64,000 bases of DNA from contig JAHRHY010000019.1 in assembly GCA_019671135.1 (NCBI GenBank), positions 62,001 through 126,000 of the forward strand, written 5' to 3'. Of this stretch, positions 1 through 9,885 are shown in pieces. Below the pieces are notes generated by a model. That model made no database searches. It had not been told where the DNA came from and saw only the letters and a list, made by a program, of their open reading frames with translations. A program made the position numbers and the translations under genes. Origin of the DNA: Linnemannia hyalina. Lineage: Eukaryota > Mortierellomycota > Mortierellomycetes > Mortierellales > Mortierellaceae. How positions within the stretch are numbered: the stretch's first letter is position 1; every line of letters begins with the position of its first letter.

Positions 1-752
1 AATCTTGCAGTGAGGGTTACAGGTTAATAGTAGATGGACACATTCAAGAGTGTGGTGTGCGAAAAATAAGAAGACTTTGCGGCCCCTTCATGTGCAGAGG
101 ATATAAAAAGGCATATAAAAAATATCCAAAGTCCAAGGAACGGAGTGTTGACTTCCATAACTGGCATATCTCTTCATAGTGGGCAACAGAACACAGAATA
201 AAATAGCAATAGACAGCACAAGAATTTTTAAAATGTAATCTCTCCCCTGTATTTCACGACAAAGATACAGTTGAGAGTACAAGTGCTTTAGATGATCACA
301 TACAAGAACTACTCTGGCGAATCTTGCAGTGAGGGTTACAGGTTAATAGTAGATGGACATATTCAAGAGTTTGGTGTGCGAAAAATAAGAAGACTTTGTT
401 GTTTGGAGAATAGGTTGGTGTTTAGTAGGATAGTTAAACAAAAAATGTTACAATGGTTGTCTTATATGCTTGGTATCATACATACACTCTCCTCTAATGG
501 ACGCGGTGGATATCGTCAAGATCTGCAGAGATGTAACAAACACCATATGATAATTTGGACTTGAAAGGCCTCCTTTGTTGTTTGGAGAATAGGTTGGTGT
601 TTAGTAGGATAGTTAAACAAAAAATGTTACAATGGTTGTCTTATATGCTTGGTATCATATATACATTCTCATCCCATGGTCGCTATGGATATTGTCGAGA
701 TCTACAGAGATGTAACAAACACCATATGATAACTTGGACGTGAAAGGCCTCC
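1..752 (+). repeat. Outer copy of a ~495-bp interspersed repeat (left copy), interrupted
   Basis: Positions 1-79 and 578-752 together match the repeat at 11302-11795. Over the roughly 254 bases that can be compared I count one difference (G at about 679, A in the right copy). The copy is broken after position 79 by a second copy of the same family. Its left end lies outside the window, so its own target duplication cannot be read. It ends GGCCTCC at 752. Short ORFs across it look incidental and I see no protein motif. It and the right copy have the same orientation and bracket the transposase and Cys/His-repeat genes. Confidence 0.85.
80..573 (+). mobile_element. Nested ~494-bp non-autonomous element
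   Basis: A full copy of the repeat family sits inside the outer copy. It starts CGGCCCCTTCATGTG and ends TTGAAAGGCCTCC; the reverse complement of the end resembles the start (GGCC, then TTC-A-GT), so there are imperfect inverted ends of about 15 bp. The target, intact in the right copy as GACTTTGTTGTTTGG, is split here with TTTG repeated at 76-79 and 574-577. If the final C is counted as target, the duplication is CTTTG (75-79 and 573-577). The copy differs from the outer and right copies at many sites in its 3' third. It has no coding capacity, so it behaves like a MITE moved by a transposase supplied elsewhere. Confidence 0.8.
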
Positions 753-1213
753 TAGGTGAATGTTTTAAACAAATATGGGTAATGCAATAGTGCTGAGGGT
801 GCATGCATTGTGGAACTTCTCAGATGAAGTTATCGTGGTTTTCATGATGTTTGATATAACATACTTTGTTGGAAGTCACGATTGTTATGATATTTGTTGA
901 TATACAGATCGTTGGTAAACATGCCAATGGTGAAAAAATAAATGTCATAAAGAGTGCATGCATTGTAGAACATCTTAGATATAGTTATTGTAATTTTCGT
1001 GATGTTAAATACAAGCAGATTGTGGATAAACACCACTGTGGTCAAGAAAGAAATATTGTAAATTGTGCAAAGGATGGTCGAAGTTTTTAAAAAGATGGGT
1101 GATATATCTGGTGAATCTCATTGGAAGGGACGAGGATATTACTACATGTGTATTCCATATATAAAAGCTTTCTTTGTGCAAGTGGTATATCTACAGTTTT
1201 TAAAATTCTTGAT
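753..1213. other. Non-coding stretch with a degenerate duplication
   Basis: No convincing gene. A block near 798-862 (GTGCATGCATTGTGGAAC, then a GTT-TCGTG-TTTTC-TGATGTT pattern) recurs in diverged form at 954-1015 with a period of about 153 bp. Small plus-strand ORFs overlap it but show no recognisable domain. It lies just downstream of the Cys/His-repeat gene and may be its 3' UTR or subterminal transposon DNA. Confidence 0.5.
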
Positions 1214-2879
1214 CTACTCTTCTGCGGTCTCAAATGTTACTTCAAGAGGCTTCTTTTCTTCCATTGTACTTTTCTCTTTGGCTTGAATACTATCTAATAC
1301 ACTTTGCACTATGGTTTTTCTGTTGTTAGATCCTTCTTTTGCGAACTTACATAATATATCGCAATGTGGTTCGCGGGAACCAAACTTATCCATGTGCCAT
1401 GTTTCGTAGTTGGAATATTCTTTCTCCAACAAACCTAGGTGAAAAATTAGTTCTTTTTCTTCTGCATTACCATCTGCCGAAACGTATTCCTCGCGGAGTT
1501 CTTCTTCGATAGCTGTTATTTTGCTATATACTTCTCCCATTGCCTTCAGAAAATCATGATGGTCTTTTGTAGTGTAAACACTTGAGGCATTCACATTTTC
1601 GCTTCCCATAGGTCCACCATCTTCTAAAGTTTCCTTAACATTCGACTCTTGCACCTCATCATCTACCTTTTCTACCGGTTCATCTTTCTCTGTCGACCTA
1701 TCCTCAGACCATTGTGGCTTAAAGCCCATAGCAAAGATCTTTTCTTTTTCCTTTTGGTTAAGATTATCATAGTCGACATTCTCTGCACCAATGTGGTCAT
1801 CAGTCACCAAGCCAACTACAATGTTTTGCTTGCGGATCTTGAGAATGTGCTTTCCATTTACAAGTACATTCATGGAATACTCCAATTGCTGCTTGTGAAA
1901 CCTTTTCCATTTCATCTTGGATATATCTGTCGGTCCTTCCACTGAAAGTCCCTCTTCTACTTCAACATCGTCGTTGAAAAGCATCTTTCTCTCTTCATCA
2001 GACATTGGTTGAAGTCTCATCTTGCTAAGCATGGAGCGTTCCAAGATATCCATCTCTGGAACATCACCAACACCGCGCAGATGATCAAGCGTAAATAGGC
2101 CAACGTATGTATTCTTTCCAGATAGCCTGACAATGTACTTGCCATTCATCGTAACCCTAATTGCATACTCAAGCATATCGTTATTAGGATGAACCATCCA
2201 TCCTCTGTCCTTTGCAAATAATATGTCTTTCTCTGATCTAATGTTACGCACCATTGTGGACAGTGCAAATGTATGTTCACCTTTTTCATCCTTAGAATCA
2301 TCTACATTAGAAGATGGCTCTGCATTTTTGGGCATCTCTGAATGCCTTTTCTTTCGAGAAGTCTTCTTCTCATCATCCTTAGATGACTTTTTATGAGATA
2401 GTTTTTCATCAGGGTTATCCTTAGAGGTATCATCTCCAGATTCTACATTAGGTCTGTTATTGGACTTGCCATCATCAGAGTCTTTATCATCAGGGGAATC
2501 ATCGTCAGAGCCAGCATCATCAGACGTATCACCATCATCAGACGTATCACCATCATCTGTATCATCGTCAGAATTCTCATCAGCAGAAGACTCTTCTATT
2601 TTTTCTACATCTGCAGAAGTTGCCTCTTGGAGTCCCATCTTTTGCAATATACGTACCTCTTTGTCAGATAATTCCGGTACAGGAAGATTTTTCCCCATGA
2701 GCTCAGGTGGACACAATACAACGTAGAGATCCTTTTCCTTCAGCTTAATAATGTACTTGCCATTTACAGTATAGTTTTTTGCATAGAGAAAAGCTGGATT
2801 AGTTGCATAACGCATCCATATGCCTGTATTAGCGAGTGGTACATTTTTCTTGGACGTTATGTCAACTACCTTTGGACTC
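1214..2879 (-). pseudogene. C-terminal part of a Cys/His-cluster, triple-repeat protein gene split by the chromovirus
   Basis: This frame is open from the retrotransposon junction to the stop at 1214. Its only available start codon lies inside the left LTR, so it is not a complete gene. It joins the 8668-9223 fragment exactly in frame: both GACTC target copies are read in the same phase. The encoded part has three related units of about 70 residues, each with a core like VNGKYI-KL--K--YVGL followed by a KMGL-type helix. The units are separated by acidic Ser/Asp/Glu-rich and Lys-rich linkers, and the C-terminus is probably helical. I do not recognise the family. Position next to a DDE transposase, inside the same pair of direct repeats, suggests a transposon accessory protein, but that is inference. 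Confidence 0.7.
2875..2879. repeat. Left target-site duplication GACTC
   Basis: Five bases directly before the TG of the left LTR, matched at 8668-8672. Five-base duplications are normal for Ty3 integrases. Confidence 0.95.
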
Positions 2880-3027
2880 TGTCGCATTTTCGTGACTGTA
2901 CATTATCAAGAAGCGTACTCAGTGAGATAATTAAGGGCAGTGTCCCTTAGTATTTAAACCCTAGACTTAGTAATAAACGAACCCCCATCTTCTTTCTCAC
3001 TTACTCCAAGGTACGCTATATTTTTCA
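2880..3027 (+). repeat. 5' LTR of the chromovirus (148 bp)
   Basis: Starts TGTCGC and ends TTTTTCA. It contains a TATA-like TATTTAAA near 2950, a plausible promoter for the element. It is identical to 8520-8667. It also supplies a fortuitous antisense ATG (2885-2887) that makes the downstream host-gene fragment look like a complete ORF. Confidence 0.96.
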
Positions 3028-3432
3028 TTTTTTTTAAGTGAAGATTCAAGGGTATCGTTTATTCGAAGTATCACACATTACATCCATCCATCCAAACCAC
3101 TCAATCCATCAAAGCGCAAGGACAACGTCCATCAACAAGCGCGGTATCTATAACACGGAACCAAAGCACTCTCTTGAATAACACACGAACGATTATAGTG
3201 TAGTAGAGTCCAACGGACCAGATTTATAACAAGAGAGATCGGAAGAACAAAAGAAAGATCATTGTCATAACGTGATCTTGAATCAAAAAAGACTAATTGC
3301 TCATTATGCTACCCCATTCAAAAAACAGAAATGAATCAACTATGGGAAAAATAGCAAAGAGCAACGGCAAACGACCTCGAACCACCACCATCATGGCACC
3401 AACAACAAGCGGCCATCAAACCAACACCCGAC

Positions 3433-6400
3433 ATGCCCAGATTCTCGTTGAATCCAGCCACAGCCTATGAAACCAATGAGACCAGAGTCTTTCTCGAGCG
3501 CTTCGCAACCCATCTCAAAACACGTCTCGGCATGGATACCTTCGAAAACGAGTGTCATCGGTATCTCATCGTCCTCACTAACGACGACCATTATCAACAA
3601 GAGCTACAACGTCGATTCGCCGCCATCGAAGGAAACATCGGTTGGGACATGGCGGAGAAGGTATTCCTCAGCATCTGCCTCACCAAAGAGGAACGTTTGG
3701 AGAACATGCGGAACATGGCAGACATGGGACGCAATATGGGCGAGACGTATAACCGTTATTCCGCTCGTATCCTTCGGCATGCACGAGTGAATGGAATCCA
3801 AGACGATAACGACATCATCCTTCATCAACTCGGGAGGTCGATCCCGGGGATGGAGTACGATTTCCTGCTCTTTAAGCATCAGATAAAGAACCCAGACGCC
3901 ACAGCCTTTAAATCGATCAATACCCTATGTGCACTGATGAGCACATTAACGGGACCTGAGGATGCAATCGATCAACCTCGGGCAGTGGGACGATCTCAGG
4001 ATCAATTGCAACAGCAGCAGCAGTCTTTTGGGCCACGGCACAACACCTTCCCAAATGGAGTTCGAGGATCACGCGGAGCATCTCGCGGAGCACTCAGAGG
4101 AACTTTCCGAGGCCGAGGACAAGGGAGAATGAACCCCATGGGACGCAGCAACAGTCAGCCCCCTTTTGGGCAAGCACCCGGGCAACCTCCTCGAGCAGGC
4201 ATGAAGTTCTGCCAAGGCTGCAGCTGGAATAACTCGCACGAAACCAAGGACTGCCGATTCTGCACATTCTGCAGCAACAGGGGTCACACCTATGCAGACT
4301 GCCGCACAAGAATGCGTCAAGAACAACAGCAGAACGGTACTCAAGGTAAGCAATCTACCATCACCATAAATGCAATGAAACTAAATAATTATGCTGAATT
4401 AACATTTAATCAAAGCAATAATAACACTGACATACCCTTCTCTCTGCAAAATAACCCGCAGGCAACCAGCAATCCTAATGATCACGCAGACAAGACGGAC
4501 ATTATGAGCCACTTGGTCGAGTCCCTCGACACTAAAAACATAAACAATAGCATTAGCAACATAAACAACATAGACAATATAGAACTGAATACACAACATA
4601 CACAATGTGCCATAACAATCAAAAATAATGCTACTGGTGTTAATCGCATTCCTGTCATACAACGAGTACGTACAAACCCCACGCCTGCCACAACGGTGTC
4701 AGTGCCAAGCCCTTGTTTGGATATGCGTTTAGATGTTGAAAAGGGGGGAGAAATAAAGGAATGTCAATCAATTCAGAACGCAAAGAAAGAGGAATTTGCA
4801 TTAAGCAGTCATACAACAAACAACAAAGCCACCGAAGAAGAGCCGGAACTAATTTCTCTTTCGCGTGCCCATAAGTTTACAATAAAACAAGCACTTCACC
4901 TCCGCAACCAACAACAACTATCAAAGCAAGCAAGCACAAACAACCCAAGCATCACTGTCGCCTCATCATCCATTCTACCAGGATCAACACAATTACACAA
5001 TAACATTCGGGCGATACGACTTGAGGACGCCCTTTTACAGGAACTGCTAGGGAAAATGGATTCGCTTAGCTTCTACAATTCAACAAACAATAAAACAATC
5101 ACTTTGCGAGCACTACAAGCACCCAACATCTCCGACAGAGAAAAAAGAGTTCTCACTACCATCACATTCGAAGGAGAGAAGTACGAAGCACTAGTTGACA
5201 CAGGAGCCACAGACTCTTGCATTCGTCGGGACATAGCAGAAAAACACAAAGTGAACATCAACCCAGTCGATGGAGTCATCACGCTCGTTGATCAGTCAAT
5301 CACAATCCCAAGAACTGGAAGAACAGATAACATCGAACTACAGGTTGGAATTCACTATGTGTCAGCACCACTGGAGGTCATAGATCAGCAATATCCATTC
5401 ACAATTGGAATCGATCTCTTCCACCGATTTGGACTGGGCATAACCGGACTACCTGACCCAGGAGCGGATGCTACAACTCTTCCAGATCCAGATCCGGACC
5501 ACAAACCTTCACTCATACCAGGAAAAATTCCAAGTCAGGAAAAAACAAAACAATATATCAAAGAAAAAGAAACCTTCCTCAAGGCTATTGAAGGTGTACT
5601 AAAGGAGAATAAACAAGTTCCCGTCACCAGTCATTGTCCCGTTCCGGAAATGAAGGTATTTCTTCCTGTACCTGAAGGCACTGTGCTTTTTAGACGACCG
5701 CGTCCATTTGCAGAAAAACAAATTCCTATTTTCGATGAAGCAATCAGGAAATGGAAGAATGACGATGTAATCAAACTAGCCCCTGTAGGCAACGTCCATA
5801 ACAATTCATTAACGCTAGCAGCAAAGAAAGATGCAGAAGGAAACAAAACACTATGGCGTGTGTGTCTTGATCCAAGACCCTTAAACAAACACCTACCAGA
5901 CGACAATTATCCATTGCCACTTATACCAGATATTCTCAACCGCCTATCAGGCAACGTTGTGTACACCACGATCGATCTCACACAAGCATACCACAGACTA
6001 CCAATCCACGAAGAGGACCAACCTCTCACGGCATTCATGCATAAGGGTACTCAATACATGTTCAAAAAAGCACCATTTGGTTTGAAGCCTCTGTCGAGTC
6101 TATTTCAGCGTGGAATGAACCGGATCCTCGGTGATCTACCGTTTGTGTGCAACTTTATTGATGACATCGTTATATTTTCACGTTCGAGAAAAGAGCACGC
6201 TGAACACGTAAAGATTGTAATTAAACGTCTCAACGAGGCAAAATTAATTATCAACCGCGATAAATGCAACTTCTTCAGCACACAGATCTCACTCCTTGGA
6301 TTCCTTGTGGGTCTCCATGGCAAGAGTGTTGACACCAAGAAGCTTGTAAACATGCACAAGGTGGAATATGCCACTTGCGCCAAACAAATCCAATCTTACC

Positions 6401-8448
6401 TCGGAACGTGTAATTTTTTCCGTGAATATGTTCCAAACTTCAGTACGGTCGCAGCACCTCTGGATGCACTTCGCAGTCGAACCGACTCTTTCGTAATGAA
6501 TGATGAGCAGAAGCGCGCCTTTGATGCACTACGAAATATCTTGCTCATAGCCCCTGTCTTGTCCTTCCCAGACTTCAGTCAACCTTTCTATGTAGCCACC
6601 GATGCTTCTAACGTCGGGATTGGCGCTGTACTCTATCAACTTCCAAAGGGTCCAAAGTACCCAGACACTATCAACTATATATCATTCATGTCGCGATCTT
6701 TGCAAGATCGTGAACGCAGATATTCAGCAACGCATAGAGAATTGTTAGCGATTGTCTTTGCACTCAATCGTTTTCACTACTACCTCTGGGGAAGACACTT
6801 TGACTTATATACCGATCATCGTTCACTTGTATACATCCATACTCAACCTGAGCTCAACTCAATGCTCACCAACTGGCAAGAAACAATCTTAAACTATACT
6901 TTCACGGTGCACTATCGCCCAGGCATTCTTAACGTATTACCCGATGCCCTATCACGCCTATATCCAATTGAAATCACAAATAAAAATACAGCTAAAGCTG
7001 ATCAAAAGAAAATTATTTCCTACATGCATCTAATCCAAGATAAAGAAACTGAACGCAAAGAAGTAGATCCAGTTAAAAGAAACAATATATTGTTTACAAC
7101 CCATGCAATGGGACATATTGGAGCAAACGCAATGGTCAATTCTATTCATGAACAAGGACTTACTTGGCCTCATCTGTCACAAGAATGTGTCGATTTTATC
7201 AAACGATGCCGAGAATGTCAACGATTCAATATTGCACGAAAAGGATACCATCCTATGAAAGCCATCAATGCTCAACTTCCAGGAGAACACATAGCCATTG
7301 ATCTGGCAGGTCCGCTTCCGTTGACAAAGAACAAAAACGTCCGACTACTTGTAGTTGTTGATGTTTGTACGCGATTTGTTTTCTTGCGCGCCTTGCCAAA
7401 CAAAAAAGGTCTAACTGTAGCCACTGCGCTATGGGAATTATTCTGTTTGATCGGCTTTCCTAAAATACTTCAATCTGACAATGGTGGAGAATTCGTCAAT
7501 ACAATTACAAAACTTTTGACCACAAAAATGTGCATCGACCATCGTCTTATTACCCCTTACCACCCTCGCGGCAATGGTGTGGCCGAAAACCATGTCAAAA
7601 CAGCCGTACAAATGATCAGAAAACAAGTTCTCGAGGAGGGGCATATGTGGGACGAACACCTTCCTTTCATTCAATTATCGATGAACACACGCATTGTATC
7701 ACTACACAACTCATCTCCATTTTCACTCTTCTTTGCACGTCAAAACAACGGTTTCAACCACTTCTGTGATGAGAAAAACAATCCATTAACACAAGATAAA
7801 CTTCTTGAACGACTTGAGTACATGACCAAAACAGTCTTTCCAGCAATCAAAGAAAATACAGAGAACACTCAAAAGAGAATGATAGAGAGGTTCAATCGTA
7901 CAGTATTACTCAACGAGTTCCCCGATGGAGCCAAAGTGATGACACTTGATCCAATTCTCGGCGAAAAATTATCACCAAGATATGAAGGACCATACACAGT
8001 AGTCAACCGCAACGCGGGTGGCGCATATATCCTTAAAGATGGAACTGGCGCTATTTTAGAAAGATCATACGCACCATCTCAACTCAAACTGGTCCTTGAC
8101 GACGCCGATGAATCAGACACCTATGAGGTGGAAAAAGTGGTAGCACATAGGCAACATACACATGACAGTACGAAGAAAGAATATTTCGTCAAATGGAAAA
8201 ACTATTCCAACAAGCTCAACACCTGGGAACCAGAAGAGAACTTTGTTGAACGATCTTCTCTTACTTCCTACTGGAAAGATAAAGAAAACATTAATGAACA
8301 GCCAAATCCTCTGATAACAGCCGATTCCCCTGCAGATTCTGATGATGAACAAGAAGAACAACAAGACGAAGAACAACATGAAGAAGAAGAATCATTATTG
8401 CCGCCAAGGCGTAAACGCAGGCGGACCCGCAATCGAAGTAAGACATAA
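3433..8448 (+). CDS. Gag-Pol polyprotein with chromodomain, Ty3/gypsy type
   Basis: One 1671-residue frame carries all retroelement functions. Gag includes an RG-rich stretch and a zinc knuckle FCTFCSNRGHTYADC (CX2CX4HX4C, about residues 280-295). The aspartic protease has DTGA near 588. Reverse transcriptase has the FIDD form of the catalytic box near 907. RNase H shows ATDAS near 1056 and TDHRS near 1129. Integrase has an HHCC region around 1223-1265 and DDE residues in AIDLAG (~1287), QSDNGGEF (~1347) and GVAENH (~1384). A chromodomain (VEKVV...YFVKWKNYS...NTWEPEENF) occupies about 1565-1615, typical of chromoviruses that target heterochromatin. There is no frameshift between gag and pol, and no internal stop, so the element is probably still competent. 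Confidence 0.97.
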   Translation: MPRFSLNPATAYETNETRVFLERFATHLKTRLGMDTFENECHRYLIVLTNDDHYQQELQRRFAAIEGNIGWDMAEKVFLSICLTKEERLENMRNMADMGRNMGETYNRYSARILRHARVNGIQDDNDIILHQLGRSIPGMEYDFLLFKHQIKNPDATAFKSINTLCALMSTLTGPEDAIDQPRAVGRSQDQLQQQQQSFGPRHNTFPNGVRGSRGASRGALRGTFRGRGQGRMNPMGRSNSQPPFGQAPGQPPRAGMKFCQGCSWNNSHETKDCRFCTFCSNRGHTYADCRTRMRQEQQQNGTQGKQSTITINAMKLNNYAELTFNQSNNNTDIPFSLQNNPQATSNPNDHADKTDIMSHLVESLDTKNINNSISNINNIDNIELNTQHTQCAITIKNNATGVNRIPVIQRVRTNPTPATTVSVPSPCLDMRLDVEKGGEIKECQSIQNAKKEEFALSSHTTNNKATEEEPELISLSRAHKFTIKQALHLRNQQQLSKQASTNNPSITVASSSILPGSTQLHNNIRAIRLEDALLQELLGKMDSLSFYNSTNNKTITLRALQAPNISDREKRVLTTITFEGEKYEALVDTGATDSCIRRDIAEKHKVNINPVDGVITLVDQSITIPRTGRTDNIELQVGIHYVSAPLEVIDQQYPFTIGIDLFHRFGLGITGLPDPGADATTLPDPDPDHKPSLIPGKIPSQEKTKQYIKEKETFLKAIEGVLKENKQVPVTSHCPVPEMKVFLPVPEGTVLFRRPRPFAEKQIPIFDEAIRKWKNDDVIKLAPVGNVHNNSLTLAAKKDAEGNKTLWRVCLDPRPLNKHLPDDNYPLPLIPDILNRLSGNVVYTTIDLTQAYHRLPIHEEDQPLTAFMHKGTQYMFKKAPFGLKPLSSLFQRGMNRILGDLPFVCNFIDDIVIFSRSRKEHAEHVKIVIKRLNEAKLIINRDKCNFFSTQISLLGFLVGLHGKSVDTKKLVNMHKVEYATCAKQIQSYLGTCNFFREYVPNFSTVAAPLDALRSRTDSFVMNDEQKRAFDALRNILLIAPVLSFPDFSQPFYVATDASNVGIGAVLYQLPKGPKYPDTINYISFMSRSLQDRERRYSATHRELLAIVFALNRFHYYLWGRHFDLYTDHRSLVYIHTQPELNSMLTNWQETILNYTFTVHYRPGILNVLPDALSRLYPIEITNKNTAKADQKKIISYMHLIQDKETERKEVDPVKRNNILFTTHAMGHIGANAMVNSIHEQGLTWPHLSQECVDFIKRCRECQRFNIARKGYHPMKAINAQLPGEHIAIDLAGPLPLTKNKNVRLLVVVDVCTRFVFLRALPNKKGLTVATALWELFCLIGFPKILQSDNGGEFVNTITKLLTTKMCIDHRLITPYHPRGNGVAENHVKTAVQMIRKQVLEEGHMWDEHLPFIQLSMNTRIVSLHNSSPFSLFFARQNNGFNHFCDEKNNPLTQDKLLERLEYMTKTVFPAIKENTENTQKRMIERFNRTVLLNEFPDGAKVMTLDPILGEKLSPRYEGPYTVVNRNAGGAYILKDGTGAILERSYAPSQLKLVLDDADESDTYEVEKVVAHRQHTHDSTKKEYFVKWKNYSNKLNTWEPEENFVERSSLTSYWKDKENINEQPNPLITADSPADSDDEQEEQQDEEQHEEEESLLPPRRKRRRTRNRSKT

Positions 8449-8503
8449 ATTATGTCCATCCACTACATGCCTTTGAAATCCAAGAACTCATAATTCGTTC
8501 TTC

Positions 8504-8518
8504 AAAGGGAGAGGAAAG
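8504..8518 (+). promoter_or_regulatory. Polypurine tract of the chromovirus
   Basis: Fifteen purines (AAAGGGAGAGGAAAG) end two bases before the right LTR. This is the expected plus-strand priming site of an LTR retrotransposon. Confidence 0.8.
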
Positions 8519-8519
8519 C

Positions 8520-8667
8520 TGTCGCATTTTCGTGACTGTACATTATCAAGAAGCGTACTCAGTGAGATAATTAAGGGCAGTGTCCCTTAGTATTTAAACC
8601 CTAGACTTAGTAATAAACGAACCCCCATCTTCTTTCTCACTTACTCCAAGGTACGCTATATTTTTCA
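8520..8667 (+). repeat. 3' LTR of the chromovirus (148 bp)
   Basis: Identical over all 148 bases to 2880-3027 and followed at once by GACTC, the second target copy. Confidence 0.96.
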
Positions 8668-8672
8668 GACTC
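8668..8672. repeat. Right target-site duplication GACTC
   Basis: Matches 2875-2879. Removing one copy plus the element leaves the interrupted gene in frame. Confidence 0.95.
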
Positions 8673-9223
8673 AACGGAAAGGAGATGGCAATTATATCTT
8701 CTTCATCATCATCGGACGGCTCCTCATCCGATGACTCCTGCTTGTTTCTCTTTCGCTTCTTTGGTTCTTCATCCTCGGAAGTTATATCGTCATCGGAAGA
8801 TACAAACTTAGAAGTATGTGTCTTCTTTAAAGCCTTGGAAGACTTAGTACGCTTGTCGACAGGTGCCTTGTTGTTACTACGTTTTATATGACCTCTATCT
8901 TGATCTTGATGACGTCCACAGTATGTTTGACCAAGTTTGGCAACACTACCACAATTAGCACCCTTAATGGTTGTGCCTTGACACTTGCGCGCAGGATCGT
9001 GGACATAACAATGCATGCCTTCATCATCTACTTCCTTCATGCATTTGCGCTTGGACTTGGTGCACTTTGCACCACAAAAGTAGTATCTCTCTACTTCCTC
9101 ATCCTCATCAAGCGCCTTAAAGATCTTATTTGCATCTTTCTTGTTAAACTCCACTCCCTTCTTTGAGGAAAATGTCTCAAAGGCCTTGGTGATGAGCTCG
9201 ATTGTAAGCTGAACGTACTGCAT
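8668..9223 (-). pseudogene. N-terminal part of the Cys/His-cluster, triple-repeat protein gene
   Basis: I place the start at the ATG at 9223; the frame is open six codons further up, but that codon is TTG. About residues 45-105 hold two Cys/His clusters: FCGAKC, then a K-C...HCYVH run, then KCQGTT...NCG...YCGRH. These have the spacing of small zinc-binding folds. A basic region and an acidic Ser/Asp/Glu stretch with a KKRKR-type nuclear signal follow. After 185 codons the frame meets the right LTR and runs 25 codons into it before stopping. Joined with the other half, the pre-insertion protein would be about 738 residues. A nuclear DNA-binding or DNA-tethering partner of the neighbouring transposase is a reasonable but unproven guess. 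Confidence 0.7.
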
Positions 9224-9885
9224 GTTTTTGGATATCAACAATATGGATTGTATTTGTGGTATGGTGGGTGTGAATAAGTTTTCAGTTTATGTGTGGTAGA
9301 TTGCAGCTGCTTAGTACACTAATATAAAGAACTGCAATAAAAGATGGTTGTATAGGTATGGATGGTTGTATAGATATGGATAATTGTTGGTTGGTTACTT
9401 GATAAAGATTAAGCAAGAGGGAAGTGGACTCCTTTATTTATACTAGTTCATGGGACACTGCCACAATGGATATTAATAGCGCTTGCTTATTAGTACTGCT
9501 TGGCACTTAGTAACAAAAGAGTTTTAAAAAGGCATCTAATTGGTTAATAATGTAGTGTTCCTCGTATGACGTAGATCTTGCTTATTAAGACTGCTTGGCA
9601 TTAAAGACGGGGTTTAAAAATGGTTAAGAATGTAGTATTCTTTTATGACGTAGGTTTGTACATGTGTTTATCCTCTTTGTTAAATAAAAAGGAATGCTGT
9701 AGAATAGCATAGAATAGCATCCGATCTACTACAATAATACCATGGCTTTTAATAATAGATACTGGTGCATATTAGCGTCTTGGCAGTTAATACCGTATCT
9801 TAAAGCTGACTAAATATGCCATGTATGTCTATTATTTTAAAAACCTGCAATAAGTCTACAGATTACCATTAACATCCATTTGTCG
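9224..9885. other. Intergenic region between the two transposon genes
   Basis: No gene. It is AT-rich and probably contains the promoter of the Cys/His-repeat gene and the 3' end of the transposase gene. It holds a two-copy degenerate tandem repeat, listed separately. Confidence 0.6.
9481..9654. repeat. Two-copy degenerate tandem repeat, ~80-95 bp unit
   Basis: GCTTGCTTATTAGTACTGCTTGGCA at the start of copy one (9481-9576) recurs as CTTGCTTATTAAGACTGCTTGGCA at the start of copy two (9577-9654). Both copies end TATGACGTAG. It lies 260-430 bp upstream of the Cys/His-repeat gene start, where it could be a regulatory or transposase-binding array. Confidence 0.7.

Larger units (their letters stand above)
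2880..8667 (+). mobile_element. Complete Ty3/gypsy chromovirus, recent insertion
   Basis: A 5788-bp LTR retrotransposon. Both LTRs are 148 bp, begin TG, end CA and are identical base for base, which indicates very recent insertion. A perfect 5-bp target duplication GACTC flanks it (2875-2879 and 8668-8672). The interior holds one uninterrupted Gag-Pol frame with a C-terminal chromodomain, and a polypurine tract abuts the right LTR. I could not identify a tRNA primer site after the left LTR. It has integrated in the opposite orientation to the host gene, splitting it into the fragments at 1214-2879 and 8668-9223. Confidence 0.97.

Noticed and set aside
2880..2887. The 557-residue minus frame 1214-2887 as a complete gene
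   Set aside because: Its ATG lies inside the left LTR. The true N-terminus is on the far side of the retrotransposon, at 8668-9223, in the same phase.
3028..3060. A tRNA primer-binding site after the left LTR
   Set aside because: The LTR is followed by a T run and AAGTGAAGATTC; I could not match a tRNA 3' end, and self-priming could not be demonstrated.
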